From: Rhinopithecus roxellana
Taxonomy: Eukaryota; Chordata; Mammalia; Primates; Cercopithecidae
Reading direction: 5' to 3'
Length of the DNA: 64,000 bases
Assembly: GCF_007565055.1 (NCBI RefSeq)
Contig: NC_044549.1
Span: 65,252,882-65,316,881 of the forward strand
Positions 1-13,232 of the stretch are shown here, piece after piece (positions within the stretch are counted from its first letter, which is position 1; every line of letters begins with the position of its first letter). The notes under the pieces are model-generated. The model was not told where the DNA came from. It made no database searches and saw only the letters and a list, made by a program, of their open reading frames with translations. Position numbers and translations under genes: made by a program.

Positions 1-186
1 AGGGTTGTCTTTGTTTAAACTCTGAAATGTGCAAGTAATCTCTGGGCCTAAGCTGCCAACAGTTATTAATATTTTATCCCAAGAAACAAAATAGTATACC
101 TAAGTTACTAATGCAAAATACTCATATTTGGGACTGACTTCTAAGTATGTCCAGTATTTTCATTCATGTAAGAAATGAATAATAAG

Positions 187-482
187 GGCCAGGCACAGTG
201 GCTCATGCCTTTAATCCTAATACTTTGGGAGGTCAAGCTGGGCAGATCTCTTGAAGCCACTAGTTTGAGACCAGCCTGGGTAACATGGCAAAACCCTGTC
301 TTTACAAGAAAATGTGAAAACTAGCCAGGTGTGATGGCATGCACCTGTAGTCCCCACTACTCGGGAGACTAGGGTGAGAGGGCTTGAGCCTGGGAGATGG
401 AGCTTGCCGCCAGCTGAGATGGCACCACTGCACTCCAGAGTTGTAGACAGAGCCAGATCCTGTCTCAAACAAACAAACAAAA
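187..482 (+). mobile_element. Alu, old (J/S-like)
   Basis: Head ggccaggcacagtggctcat, middle A-rich linker, second monomer with gcaccactgcactcca, and a tail of caaa repeats. Many substitutions indicate an old copy. No target-site duplication was identified. Confidence 0.9.
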
Positions 483-1695
483 CCTGAAGGGATATGCAGG
501 CTCAGCTCCTTCTTTTCCAAAGTATGTGTCCAATAAATCTTCAAATTAGACTCATTTTCTTTGCAGGAAACTGTAATCCAACTGTCCAGGCTTCACGAAC
601 ACAACACTCAGTAGTAAGGTATGAGAGGTAAACGGCACACTCAGGTCATAAATTTGGGAAGCTTTTAGTAGTAAACATTGCCTTTTGGTTATGCATATTC
701 ATAATTCTTTGTACAAGTGACAAATTTCTACTTTTATCAAGGAATTTAAAAGTTCACCAGGAACTCTATCAGAATGAAATCTTTTTGAAATATGAAAATT
801 ACTTAAAACTTCATAAAAGTATATTTGCATTCCCAAATCCCATTCCAAAAGGCTTAATGCAGTGATCTGGAGCAAAAGAAGGCAACCTCATGTCTCTTGC
901 GGCTACACACACCAGCATTTCAATCATATAACATTTACATTGTGCTCCAGAAGCAGACTAGCCTTGTAGCTTCAGCTTGGTGGTAAATGTCACAAGATTA
1001 AACACCTTTGCATAATCATCATGTTGTAACACTCTTGAATGATCCTATAAGTTCAGTGTCAGCCTTCAGTGTTCAAACACTCATTCTATACAAATTAGAA
1101 TTTGCTTTTAGAATCACAAGTGAGAAATGATTTATTACTCATATTTCACAAATCTAGTAATTCTCAATGAGCTCTCATCCTCTTAAACTGGTTTGTGTGA
1201 AGGTTCTATGTGAATTTCTGTCTCAGTCAATAATCAGAGAGAAATATTTGGGGTACTGGAATTAGAAGTCCTGGGTTACTGGCCTACTTAAGGCAGCGTA
1301 CCTTTGATCAATCCCCTTCTTTTAAATCTTAGTTACATTTTCTATACACAACAGGGACACTGGCTAGAAAAGATAGTGTCTGAGAGAATTGGACCAAGCC
1401 TAATAAAATAGAATGGTGGAGTCTAAGGCAGATTTCCACCTATAAATGAATTTGAATACAATTTCCTTAAAACAGCTGCATGCCCTGAGGCCAACAATTT
1501 TTGATTCTTGAATAGAAAGCATAATGTACCTGACACAGGAGATATTTCAAAACTGGTAGTTATTACTCCTAAATGATAAAAACTTTCATTGTCACTTTCA
1601 GGAAATAAATTAAAACATCAGTGACTGAGGGTATACAAATCACTGCCTTCCAATACAAAGAACAAACTATGTTTGAGAGAGAGAAAGAAAATGAA

Positions 1696-1718
1696 TGTGT
1701 GTGTGTGTGTGTGTGTGT
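1696..1718. repeat. (TG)n microsatellite
   Basis: Uninterrupted tg dinucleotide run of about 11 units. Confidence 0.95.
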
Positions 1719-4284
1719 AAACACAAATCTGTATAATAATGAGTTAAATCAGTAAAAAAGCCTAAATTCTAAGGGTCAAAAGGTGCTTTTCAAAGTATTT
1801 AAGCTCCACTGGATAATGGCTATTTCAATACTGTTGAATTTCTACCATCAGGCATCATACTTTGTATATGACAGGGACTAGTAGAAGTTTCTTGAATAAA
1901 GCAATATAATTCTATTCTCTACCCTAGCCATAACTAACCTCCACATAGTCTTCACTGACTGTGGTCATCCTTATTGTCAATAAACAATCTTAAAGATACA
2001 GAATTAATGCATCACTGTTTTCCTTTATCTTACTAGTTATTATTATTTAACATATTAGTTATTATCAGCAATGACAACCTTTCCACAAAACCACGATGGT
2101 ATGGAATAACAATAATGAATATAAACACAGATGTATTTTGTCATTGGTATAATTTAAAGCAGTAGGCTCTAAATTGTGTCTTCCATTTGAACTTGCTAAT
2201 AAGGCTAGACAATATCACGACTTGAAATTGAGGCTAACAAAACTGAAAAGAAATGACTTCAAGTAGTTTAAAAAAATGATCCCCAAATAGAATTCACCTC
2301 ACAGTCGATTATATAAAGCTATTATCTTTCAGAATATCTATTCTGTCACACAAAATCTGGTCTGGACAACGGACATACAAACAATATTCTGGAGAAAAAC
2401 AAACATTGCATTTTAAACTTCAACATAAACCAATGTGAAAAGAACAAAATAACTTACTAAAATTTGGGGAGGCTGGGATTTGGGTTTAGGAAATACATCC
2501 ACACTAAATCAACAGGCAATACTTGATTTGGGGTTTGACAGGAAAATCAGAAATTTAATCACAGAAGCAATTTGTGGTTTTAGATGCAGCTTTCAAGTTA
2601 ATAAGCAAATGCGTTTGTGTTCAAATGCAATGTTTGTTAATATGTTTACTGAAGTGATGAGAATAATTGCAGCCTTTGAAAGAATGAATGTCTGAATTTG
2701 CATATTCAATACTTTATCCAAAAATAACCAGTTAGACTTCAGCAATAACTGCTAAAGACCTAAATTAGTTAAAGTTGCGATGCTGTTTTTTTTTAAAAAA
2801 CTGAATGTTTAAAATGTGTTTTATGATATAGATTCCCACTTCTCCCTCACTGATAAATTTTGAACATCCATACAAACATAAAACAGATTAGACAGCTACA
2901 TTGGGATTAAAAACAACTGTTCACTTTACATGGTTCTAACCTGGTTCATATCAATCACGGAGTCTCTTAAAATTATTTCAAGGAGTGTTACAGATGTTTT
3001 CCCTTATTGCCTTCCCTGCAGCCATCTTAGCTTTTCCTGGTAGCACCTCCTCCATTCTCCTTTAAAGAACCCCTCCTCACATGACCCTGGCCTGGCCAGT
3101 CAGAACATTCCGTGTCTCAACCTTACTGATTGGTTAAGAATGTGAATGTGACCCAACTGATTTAGCTTGTGTTTGTTCAATACGTGTATATCCATTCCCC
3201 TTGCCCCACTGAAAAAAACACAAGAAAGAGAAACAAAGGATGTGATTTATTTTGCTATACTATCACCTTTAATATCTGAAATCTAACCTTTATATCTCTG
3301 CTGGGTATTGACTACTGACAGGATTAGCGTCATTTTTATTTCACATTTTTCTGACATCATTTGGAGCTTTTGATGACATTTATAAGAAAGATACCCTACT
3401 CTTCCAGTTGACATTTTGCAGAAGAAATGAGTAGCCTGGAGTTCCAGGCAGCCATCTGTGTCACCTCAAGGCAATTTGTCTTTAAATGGAGCCAAAAAAT
3501 AAGACTCAATACACATTTAAGAATATCTTATAGAATAAACTATTAACAACTTCTGACCCTGTGATCCTTTATGATATTCTTGACTCCTGAAATATAATAC
3601 AATTCCAAAATCTGTTATTTGTTTTCCCCCTTATTAACTTTATACCACTTTGTTGATGCCACCAATTAAGCATTCACTATTTCGCTAGGCATTTGGAATG
3701 TAAGAATGAAGAACACACTTCACCTTTAAAGGTGTCTTCACCTTTAAAGGAGTTACAGTCTACTAGGGCAATCTGACTTCATTTTGATAAGCCTTACCAT
3801 ACGGATAATCCAATGCAATGGTTGGGCATATTGTTTGAGCACAGAATCCAGCACTAAGGATGTCAAGAAGGCTTCCTGGGAGAGATGACAATGCAACCAA
3901 GTTTAAACAGCCCTGTAAGAGGCTCTTACCTCTACCTCTGTTTGCCTCAGGCACTGTACATATTCTTTAGTGTTTATGTTTTGTCTTCATTCCACCACGT
4001 GGCTATTTCATTACTCTCCCCGGCTGACTGTGGGTGTGGGGACCACAGCTCACCAGCTAGAGAAGCCAGGATGTGGAAAGGAGATGAACTTGAGCATGAA
4101 CACAGAGAACTGGACTTAGAAATCTGACAAAAAAGATTTCATTTCTTTAAGTGTCAAAATAATTTAGAGGAACAATAACTCGTCTTGCCTTGAGGCATAA
4201 AAGTAAAATAACAATGATATCAGATCTTATATAGCAATAAGAAATATGTAAAGGACAAATTACGTATAATCAAAATTATGCTTA

Positions 4285-4500
4285 AAAAGTCATATATATA
4301 CTATATTATGATATAGACTATATAGCATATAGCACATACACTATACGTGTACTATATATTCTAAAAATGGAACACTATATGTATATAGAATTGATAGCAT
4401 ACATACTATATATATACACTCTCTCTATATATAGCCAAATACAGTACTATGTGTAGTACTCTGTGTGCCTAGATATACATTACTATCTATCAATATATAG
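4285..4500. repeat. AT-rich low-complexity tract
   Basis: Degenerate tata/ctatatag-type repeats with many short palindromes. No unit is regular enough to call a microsatellite. Confidence 0.7.
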
Positions 4501-4908
4501 ACAAGAAATAAACTCAGACTTCCCTTCCTTACATCCATTCCTTGAATAAATGGTTAGCAGAAATTAGCATATTATTTTATTTTCCCTTTCTTTCTTATAC
4601 TGAATGCATTTAGTTGACTATCAGTAAATTAAATATGTGCAGGATGTGACTCCATTATAGAGAACCACGTTTAAAAACAACTGTGGCCAGGAAAGACCTC
4701 CACTTTGCAATGATATTTAGCCCTTACAACTTCTGTATCCAAGATTCCTTACACTCTATTAAAAGTGTTTACCTGTTCCTATAGAGCTGAAAGAGAATAA
4801 TGTTCTCTTTACTTCCTTGTGAAGACAGAAAAATGAAAGAGCATTTATAGAAAAGAGTTGTGGGCCCTGGGGTCGACCTGAAACATTCTGCAAGCCTGGG
4901 CATATTCA

Positions 4909-5064
4909 TCTGTACTGTCGAATACAGTGGCAACAAGCCACCTGTGGCTACCAAGCACTTGAAATGAAGCTGCTGTGACTGAACAACAGAATTTTTAGTT
5001 TAACTTAATTGATTTAAATTTCAAGGGTCACATGTGGTTACTGGCTACCATATTGGACAGCACA
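4909..5064. mobile_element. Short DNA-transposon MITE with terminal inverted repeats
   Basis: The left end (ctgtcgaatacagtggcaac) and the right end (ggctaccatattggacag) are imperfect inverted copies, and acc-tgtggct / acatgtggtt continue the pairing inward. I recognise it as a common mammalian MITE but cannot fix the family name. The flanking duplication was not resolved. Confidence 0.55.
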
Positions 5065-7729
5065 CCTCTAAGTCTTGAGGTAGACTAAAAGTTGGAAACA
5101 CAAGGCCCACATGGGCCACATTCAGACTTAGACTTATCTTTTTTGGTCCACATTAGAGTTAACAGTAAAGTGAGAGATTCCAAAATAAAAATATCTAAAT
5201 TTTAAAACTCTCTTAAAAAGCTTTGGTAATACTGGACCAAGATTCCTAGATGGTAACAATTGGCCAGTGCTGAGAAGCAGTTATGACCACGTGATGACAG
5301 GCTCGGGCCTGAATGATGGACAGTTTCCAGTCGTTATTCAATATGTCTATATGCTCTTCAGGCAGGCCTTCCTCTTTCAATATTGTTATTTTCCCGGTCC
5401 CTGTTGGCATGTACCTGTTTTACCCCACTCACTAAAACACGTGACCCCTTTAAATGCCATCAGCATCTGTGACCAGGGATTCTCCTATTTGTGGTCTTTC
5501 ATCTTAGAATAGTTGGTTGGACATTTCTAACCCCACAAAATGTGGAAGAAAATCTTTCCCATTTAGAAAAAGTATTAATACTTCCTCAGGGTAACCTCTT
5601 TCAGCACTATCAGCAATTACAATGAGACTGAATACTAATTAACCTTTAAATATAGGCTTTGGGGCTCAGGCAGGGAAATGCAAAAAAAAAGAATAAAATC
5701 CTCAATTAAACCCTAAGACAAGTAATTTCTCTTGAGAATTTCTGAACTTTTGGATTTCTAACATGGCCAATTAAGAGTTCTTTTTACCTGATGGGATAAA
5801 AACAAAGACAAGATCACTCTTCAGACAAGTTGGCATCAGTCTATAAGGCAGGCTTTGGGCTTTCAAAGGACATTCTTTACAAGATTCTTTAACTTTATTC
5901 TGAATCCTTAGAAACATGTTTGGATTGCCTTTAACAAGTGGTTTCACATGGCTCCTTAATATTCCTCCTTGGCTGCCTCTCTATCTGCTTATATTTATGA
6001 TTATATATGTTAAAAAATGCTTTCTCTGACTTCATGTAAAAAAATCCACCATATTCTTCCTTTTTATGTCCTCGATGTTATTATATATTTATAGTATTTA
6101 TTTGTGATTTTTGAAGGACAATAAAAAAATAACAATAAGCAAGCATATTTTATTCTGAACGATTTTAAAGAATGTGAAATATTACCTAGTTGAATATTAA
6201 AGTTAAAAGGTAGGGAAAAAATAAGGCCAAAAATAAAGATGTCATCTAACAAGATAAATTTGTCATTACAACCCACATTTTTCCATACCCCATTTACTGC
6301 AGTGGCACAATCTATTTCTTCCTCAGATAACATGAATAACAAGGGATTGTTTCTTGTTAAAACAAAGTCTGATATTTCTTAGAATGAAAAGAGCTTCCCT
6401 TGTGCTTTTCTAGGTCCCAATTTCTAGTGATCATAAACTTTTAGTTTAAGTGAAATTTTATATTGGTTAGAAATCTTAACTTTAGAAAAATTTTTAAAGT
6501 TATAATCAAAGTATCTGCTCTATTTGGCTACAAACCAAAAATCATCAAACAATACCAAACATGTTAAATTTCTTCATTTATCAAACCTAAAACTAATAAA
6601 TCACACATCTCCTAGTCTCAGTTACAGATTTTGTTTAAATTGTAAAATATAAATGACAGGATGATATCCCAGGACGTAAAATAAAACAAAAATCACTATG
6701 CAAACAATGAAACTTCTTTATCAACATTTTACATGTTATCAATATATTTAAATACAGACTCCATGGTATTACAATAGGCACCCAGTATATAAAGACATAA
6801 TAACTACACAAGGTTATTTTTGGATATCTAAGCTCAAAACATTTGGTTATGTGATAAAACTATACAAACATAATGAATATTCATTTAGAAATACATTCCT
6901 ATATGACTAAATCTCGTATCTTGACAACTTTTCAGCTGAACACATTTATCACCAAATTATTCATAAGATAAACACCAGGAAATACAACTTTCCTGACAAC
7001 AGAAAAAGAGCCCACACATGAGTCATTCACATGGCTGCTTCATCATATTTACAGCTATGTCTATGAGAATAATCCTTCATTTCAGGGAGAAACAAACAGA
7101 TGCATTTAAAAGGTGTTAGAATGCCATATAAAAATGGTGGAAAAAAGTATTTCCAGGATAATGTCTTGTTAAGCTGATCTGTTCAACTTTCCCCATAAGA
7201 AGAAAATATTTCCAGATTTGGCATATTCTTATGTCAGATTAATGGAACTAGTTCATAAAACAGTTTCTTGCTTTTTTAAATGATTTTATTAAATAACTTC
7301 TTATTTCTATAGAAAGAGGTAGAGGCAGAGAAAAACTTTTTCTCATCTTTGCCAAGTCTAATCAGGAACCTGGAATTAAAATGCTTATTTTGTTGAAGTA
7401 TACAATAGGGCCTCAATAAATATGTTGTTAAATATTGTTGAAAGAGACTATCTTGATTACTTCCAGATGCAAAAATACAAAAACCTACCTTCTACCCCAA
7501 TCCTGATCCAATTTACCATGACTATTGGCTTCAATTATTTATATAGTTTAAGAGAACAACAGAGGTTCAGTAAGATCTAAATTACAACTCTAAGCATTTA
7601 AAATTTTATTAATACTGGCTGAAGTTTGCTTATTCTGCAGATTATAGAAAAGGTTTTTCAAGCAAACTAACAGTGTAAATGGGGTTTTCGTAGTAGACGT
7701 TCACATTGCATGAAAGAGTGTGTTTTTTT

Positions 7730-7763
7730 ACACTTTATCTTAGCCAAAAGGTCGAGAAGCGAT
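7730..7763 (-). pseudogene. Truncated U2 snRNA retrofragment
   Basis: Read on the minus strand from 7763, this matches the first 34 nt of U2 snRNA (atcgcttctcgaccttttgg, then ctaagat), with two visible changes from the consensus I know. Only the 5' end of U2 is present, and it is followed by a short A run (ttttttt on the plus strand at 7723-7729). Similar flanks, aagagtgtg before and aagagagtg after, look like an imperfect target-site duplication. Length and tail fit L1-mediated retrotransposition of a truncated U2 RNA. It is far too short to be functional. Confidence 0.75.
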
Positions 7764-8574
7764 AAGAGAGTGTTGTTTTAAAGGTGTCTTGAATACTTTC
7801 AACCACTTATAAGAATGCAGCATGTAATTTATAAATAATTCATCTCTTCATGAAAGTAGGTCTCAAAAGCACTCCTAAGAGTAAAAATGATTAGTCCTGG
7901 GTTATTTAATAATACAAATACCCATCTGATCCAAATAATCCATCATCATCCCCAAAATATCAATATTTTTTTCTTGAGGTGGTGGGAGAATGAATTTTTT
8001 TTTCCTTTTTTCCTTATACCTTTTCATGATGTTTGAAAGTTTTCAGTGAAGAGGAATTGTTTATATAATCTTAAAAATATAGACTTCAACTTGATATACA
8101 TGTAACAAATGAAATATGTTTTCTCTTCAAGAATCATTAAAATGACTTTGGTAAGAATGCGTTTTATTCTTCCATACTTATTGAATCTCCAAGCACAAAT
8201 CCATTAAAATAGTAAATGAATGAAAGGTGGGACACAGAAGTATTTGTTTAACTATGATTTCAAATTAACTTTAAAACACAATTTCATCCCCACAATAAAT
8301 GTAAATCCAAGTTTATAAATTAAATTGCACTAAAAATCAATGAAAAGACATTACTTACTTTAGGGATTCTGCCATGATCAATAACTAATCAAATATATGC
8401 TATATATAGATTTAAATCTTTGCATATTGAATCTGTTGAATATATCATACAACTATAGCTTCATATATTTTTTTCTTACTGATGGCATAAATATACTGGA
8501 GCAAAGAAAATTCACCATCTCCACATAAATGTGTTTAGTTTTTTTTATTTGAATTTTCAAACTTTTCACTGTAC

Positions 8575-8701
8575 CTGTAATGAGGTGACGGGCTGCCTCT
8601 TGCTTCACAATTTAAAGTTATTTTTTCATCTTCTGAACCAACAGGGAAAATACTATTGCTGGGTTCTTTGACAAACACAGGGCCTTGTAAGAGAAGCTCA
8701 C
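8575..8701 (-). CDS. CNTN3: CNTN3 exon for the mature N terminus and first half of Ig domain 1
   Basis: The 127-nt exon is bounded by an acceptor (cgctatgtag at 8702-8711) and a donor (TTACAG|gtacagtg at 8574). It completes Gly19 and encodes residues 20-60 plus two bases of the next codon. Visible motifs are GELLLQGPVF, KEPSNSIFPVGSED, the Ig1 strand-B cysteine in ITLNCEARG (residue 50), and the SPSPHY contactin signature. Both ends fit: phase 1 in, phase 2 out. No stop or frameshift is present. Compared with human CNTN3 as I remember it, residues V29, E44, N49 and S55 differ (I, K, H, N). The other contactins diverge far more. The rest of Ig1 must lie outside the window, below position 1. 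Confidence 0.96.
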
Positions 8702-10175
8702 CTACATAGCGGGGGAAACATCCAAAAAATAATAATCAGTAAAAGGTATTGTGAAAAGTTACATTCCAGTATTGAAGAAAACAAGCAACTAATAAAAATC
8801 TAGTACCGCTCCATTTGCCTACAAAGCAAAATGCTCTGTAGACATTGTTTTGTTAAAGGGAATCAATTAACCCACTCAACAGCACAGTACCTACTCTATG
8901 AGAACTAACATTGATATGAAAAATATTCCATATTAAGATCACTTCATGCTGCAGTAATTACTTTTTATAACAACAAACTACATCTAAGTGTAGACTGGTG
9001 AATACACTATTACCCCAAGTCTTTTTTGTCATAGCCTCTTTGCCAAACTAAAGCTGAATTCAAAACTAATTGAACACCTACGTAATTTCATAAAATCTGC
9101 TTGGCATGCAAATGTTAAGCTTGACAATGCTATTTTGCCATTTGGAATGAAAAACACTCAATATTTGGTGGGATGTCCCATTTTATTACTAGCAAATTGA
9201 AGAGGAAGATACAGCACTGAACAAGTATCTTTTTAAAGATGTTTCTACTTTGGCCAAGAGAACTTGAACATGCTCTGAGGAGAATTTCCACATAGAGAGA
9301 AAAAAATCTCTCTATTGTACTATGAGTTTACAAGTTCACAAAAGAATAAGATAATGCCACCACCAAATGCTTATGGGACTGCAGTTGTATAATCATTGCC
9401 ACAGCATTTCTGAAAACAAATAAATTCACCCCCTGAAAAAAAAAGCTCTTTACTTTCCTATTTTGCTTGGAATGCTCAGCAAAATTACAGAGGAGTTTCT
9501 ATTAACTCAGAGAATGAATAAACAGACTAAGAGACAAAGAATCCATGAAAAGTCAGACAAAACGAGATCAAAAAGTAGCAAAAAAGGCCCCAAAACAATG
9601 AACTGGCATTTTAGCTACTTCAAATAGCAGTTAACATTTAAAAAAAAATTTACCATAAGTGTGTCAACAATAAATAACAATATGATTAAAATAATCATTG
9701 AAATGATAAAAATAGCAGCTGCTAAAGCTGAAATTTTCAAGTAAATCCTATGTGCCCAAATGTGCTCATTACTCCTCAGAATATTCTGTGAGGTAAATGC
9801 CATAATTATTCCCAACAGAAGACAAATACTGCACCTAAAAGTGGTTAGGTGGCATAATGGTATAATTTTGGTATAAATGGTATAATGGTATACATAATGG
9901 TATAAATTTGGAAATAACAGGAAAGTTGGGGAGATAAACCAAAAGAAGAAAGGTTAGTAGAGATAAGAAAGCAGTGGTTTAAACAAAAAAGGCAAAGAGA
10001 AGCGTTCAAAAAATTTCCTTCAAGTGGTCACAATAAAAACTCAATTGCCCATCCCATCATCATCTAAAGTCATGTCCCAAATGATAGTACTTGTCTTCTC
10101 CAGAGGCCACTATTAATTTTAAAGAAAAATGTTAAACTACTAGGAGCGTTTTCTTCTGATATCCTTTTGAGAGAA

Positions 10176-10241
10176 GGATAATAACTGCTAATTTGCTAAC
10201 ATTCATTGAACTAGGTACCATGAGCCATGTGCCAGGCACAC
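10176..10241 (-). mobile_element. MIR fragment (first part of a split copy)
   Basis: Matches the reverse complement of the MIR 3' region: gctaacattcattgaac, then catgtgccaggcaca. The match resumes at about 10673 beyond an L2 segment, as expected for one MIR copy split by another element. Confidence 0.5.
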
Positions 10242-10319
10242 AAAGCAGCTATTGACATGCTTTGCTTCTCCTATCTCAAGTTCCCCTAACTCCAGTTCCT
10301 GATCTCTGAGGTCTAGCCA

Positions 10320-10672
10320 CACTGCTCTTGTTTCTGCTTCTCAGACATGCTGAGCTTCGTGTCACTTCTGGGCTCACACACTTGTTCTTCTTGTGTTCTG
10401 GTTTCTTCTTGTCATTCAGAATTTAGCATAAATGTCACCTTCTCGGCTTAAATGCAACCATGTGCATTCCCCCCATCTAAAGCCATTACACACCCTTCAT
10501 TTCCACCAGCCACAGATATCAAAGCACATCTCACAACCTCACGAGATCCCCCTACATAAACACTACAGATGTTTATGTATGTGTTTGTTATTTATTTGTA
10601 TTGAATTCATTGCTGTATCCTCAACTCCTAGAACATGGAAGATATTCAATATCGGTCTGTAGAATGAATAAG
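10320..10672 (+). mobile_element. L2 3'-end fragment
   Basis: Resembles the L2 tail: cttgtcattcagaatttagc, aaatgtcacctt, gctgtatcctcaactcctag, and the terminal tagaatgaataaga. Diverged, with gaps. Confidence 0.55.
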
Positions 10673-10880
10673 ATGAAACAATCCTCATAATAACTCTGTA
10701 TGAGGCAGATACTATTCTACACCTAGTGACTGATAAAGCTAAGATTTTAATTTCAGAGCTCATCTTCTCACCTTGCACATGGTTTGGCCTCCCCAGAAGA
10801 AGTGAGGCCCAGAGAGGTTAAATGACTGACCATAGTAACAGTTTCCTGGTCAAAGACCTGGTATCAACCCCAGTCCTCAC
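10673..10880 (-). mobile_element. MIR fragment (second part)
   Basis: Reverse-strand MIR core: tcctcataataactctgtat, gaggcccagagaggttaaat, then a diverged end near tatcaaccccagtcc. Confidence 0.6.
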
Positions 10881-12548
10881 ATTCTTGGTTTGTTACCCTT
10901 TCCAGGAAGCCACACTGTTCTCAATATGGTCAGAGGTGAAAATTAACCAACAGCCTGCTTTTTTAACTTCAGTATTTCCTGATGGCACTGGAGTTAACAG
11001 CCTATGAGGCACATATCTGCCATCTCTGAAATTTAAGGCTCATAAAGGCTTTCAGCCTATCAGCAGTCATTTGGGAGCCTCCAACGCCTCTTAAAAAGTA
11101 AGTACAAAATAAGAATCAAACATGACAGGTCAGTGCATGCTTCACAATCAGAAAAGGGACAAGGCCACTCAATCTTGCTTCACGGGAATGAAATAGGTGA
11201 TGAGAGATGCTGGGGTTTCATGTTCTAGTCTCTTGCCAGCAATATAAACTTAAAAGGAATAGATTCTGAAGTCTCTGCTAATCTAAAAGAAATTATCCAA
11301 CATTTTCTTCAAAACGAATTTGATCCTCAAAAAGACAGAACCTTGACTATTCACACAACTATTCATAACCAGTTAAAAGCACCCGGTCTGAAAACAGAAG
11401 GGGGCCCCTTGCCTAACTAATGAATTCAATGTAACATTCAGATTGGTGTTAAAGTTTACTTTTTGTGACAGGGGCATTTTTTTTGATATGCTAGCCTGGC
11501 TCCAAAGCTCAATTTTAAATATACAACCTAAAATAAGAGGCATACCACATTTCCGAACAGGACTAATAGGTCCAAAAATCCAATCCTAAGGTGTTATTTT
11601 TCCCCCCAAACACCTACAGGCAACAAGGAATAACTGCCTTTGAATGTATGTACAAGCTTTATGAGCTCCTAAGGTAATGTCACATAAAAGATCAAACCGC
11701 AGACGATCAATTCTAATGGTCATACTCTATACAATTTTTATGAAGACTGACAAAGAAAAATAGAGAAGGGATTCTGGGCAAGTTGCATTACTCTACTAAA
11801 AGAAATGAAATTCCTAAAAGACAATGATGGTATCTGAAATTTCTAGGGAAAAGGAAAGCATATCCTATTTTTCCTTGCTGATTTATGTCGTATCTACATG
11901 GAAAACAAAAACCAGTAGTGCATTTCAAAACACAGGGCAAATCACAACAGGGTGTAAAGGTAGGCAATGCAATTAAAGACAGAATTTAAGAGGACATGGA
12001 TTTAGAAAGGAATATTCCATGCACTTACAAGGCATCAAACCCAAACAGAATGAGTTCTAGCCTGGGTCAAAGAAAGTAAAACCATATGCCGCCAGTGAAA
12101 TAAGATCTATATTCTAGCCCCTACTATTCTTCAGGAAAAAAACTTTTAAAAGATGGAAATTTTTTTTAGAAATGGGATATCTTCTATTTTGGCAATGGTA
12201 GTTTAAAGCTGGAAAATGCCAAAGAAACAAGACCAAAATAAAATTCCATTTATATGCTTCCAATGTCAGAGGAAGATAAAGTATTCGATCTCAGAATATT
12301 TCATTTCTTTAACAAATATGTGAATGCCAGACATGTGCCACATGTGAAAAACTGGCTGTGGCAGATGCTGCTGGTAGTCCACTCAACAGCTATTGCCTGT
12401 CCTTCTTCCCAACCCTTAGAGTCTGCCTTTAACTGTGGAGAATGAAAGCTCCAGAGATACTAGCATTCCAGAACTCTTGGTCGTTCTTGGCTGGGAAGCA
12501 GGGTAGCCAGGGTATATTGGCTTATGAGACCACTAACAGCCCAAGAGG

Positions 12549-12967
12549 GTATATCCATTTTCTAGGGTTGCTATAACAAAGTACCACACACTGCATGGCT
12601 TCCAAAACAGAATTTATTGTCTCACAGTTTAGAGGGCTGAAAGTCTATATCAAGGTGTTAGCAGGGTTGATATCTTCTGAGGACTGTGATAGAAGGATCT
12701 GTTCCAGACCTCTCTGCTTGGTTTATAGATGGCTATCTTCTCCCTGTATCTCTCTTCATATCATCTTCCCTTTATGTGTGTCTCTGTGTCCAAATTTCTC
12801 CTTTTTTAATAAGGGCACCAGTCCTAATGGATGAGGGCCCACTCTAATGACCTCATCTTAACTAATGACATTAGCAATGACCCTATTTTCAAATAATAGG
12901 GTACTGGAGACTTCAGCATATGAATTGGGGATGGGGGTGGGGTAGCAGCAAGATTCAACCTTTAACA
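12549..12967 (-). mobile_element. MLT1-type MaLR solo LTR
   Basis: Reverse-strand MLT1 landmarks in order: tagggttgctataacaaagt, ttattgtctcacagttt, tagatggctatcttctccct, ataagggcaccagtcct, cccactctaatgacctcat, and cagcatatgaattggggat. No internal region is present. Confidence 0.75.
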
Positions 12968-13137
12968 AACCGTTAACCTGGTAAGAATTTCTAGATAAAA
13001 GTCTCTACTCTGATTGTGTTTTGAAGTAAATAAAATGCTGACCTCGCCTTCCTTCCTTTTTGATATGGAAACTTTCACAAAAGGAAAGAATGCTGGGAAC
13101 TACTGAGACCAACTGGACACCATACGGGAGAACACTA

Positions 13138-13140
<3 letters not shown>

Positions 13141-13173
<33 letters not shown>

Positions 13174-13232
13174 AAATATATATTTCTATATGTGCATAAA
13201 CACACACACACACACATACGCACACACACACA
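13141..13232. repeat. Inverted (GT)n / (CA)n pair around a 30-bp AT-rich spacer
   Basis: A pure gt run at 13141-13170, an AT-rich spacer, then ca runs at 13201-13215 and 13221-13232 interrupted by tacg. The two arms are complementary and could form a hairpin. Confidence 0.9.

Larger units (their letters stand above)
1..8574 (-). other. CNTN3: CNTN3 intron downstream of the Ig1 exon (partial)
   Basis: Non-coding AT-rich intron running off the left edge. Recognisable contents are an old Alu (187-482), a TG microsatellite (1696-1718), an AT-rich low-complexity tract (4285-4500), a MITE-like repeat (4909-5064) and a U2 snRNA fragment (7730-7763). In the stretches 490-4280, 5070-7720 and 7770-8570 I see no gene, RNA or assignable repeat. 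The next contactin exon (second half of Ig1) is not here. Confidence 0.85.

Noticed and set aside
3930..4055. Minus-strand exon-like segment with acceptor ggcttctctag and donor AGAG|gtaaga.
   Set aside because: Its sequence does not encode the expected rest of Ig1 and appears to carry stops, so it is most likely a chance pseudo-exon.
12925..12945. G-rich run (ggggatgggggtgggg) as a G-quadruplex.
   Set aside because: Only three adequate G runs within the MLT1 LTR, so a stable intramolecular quadruplex is not well supported.
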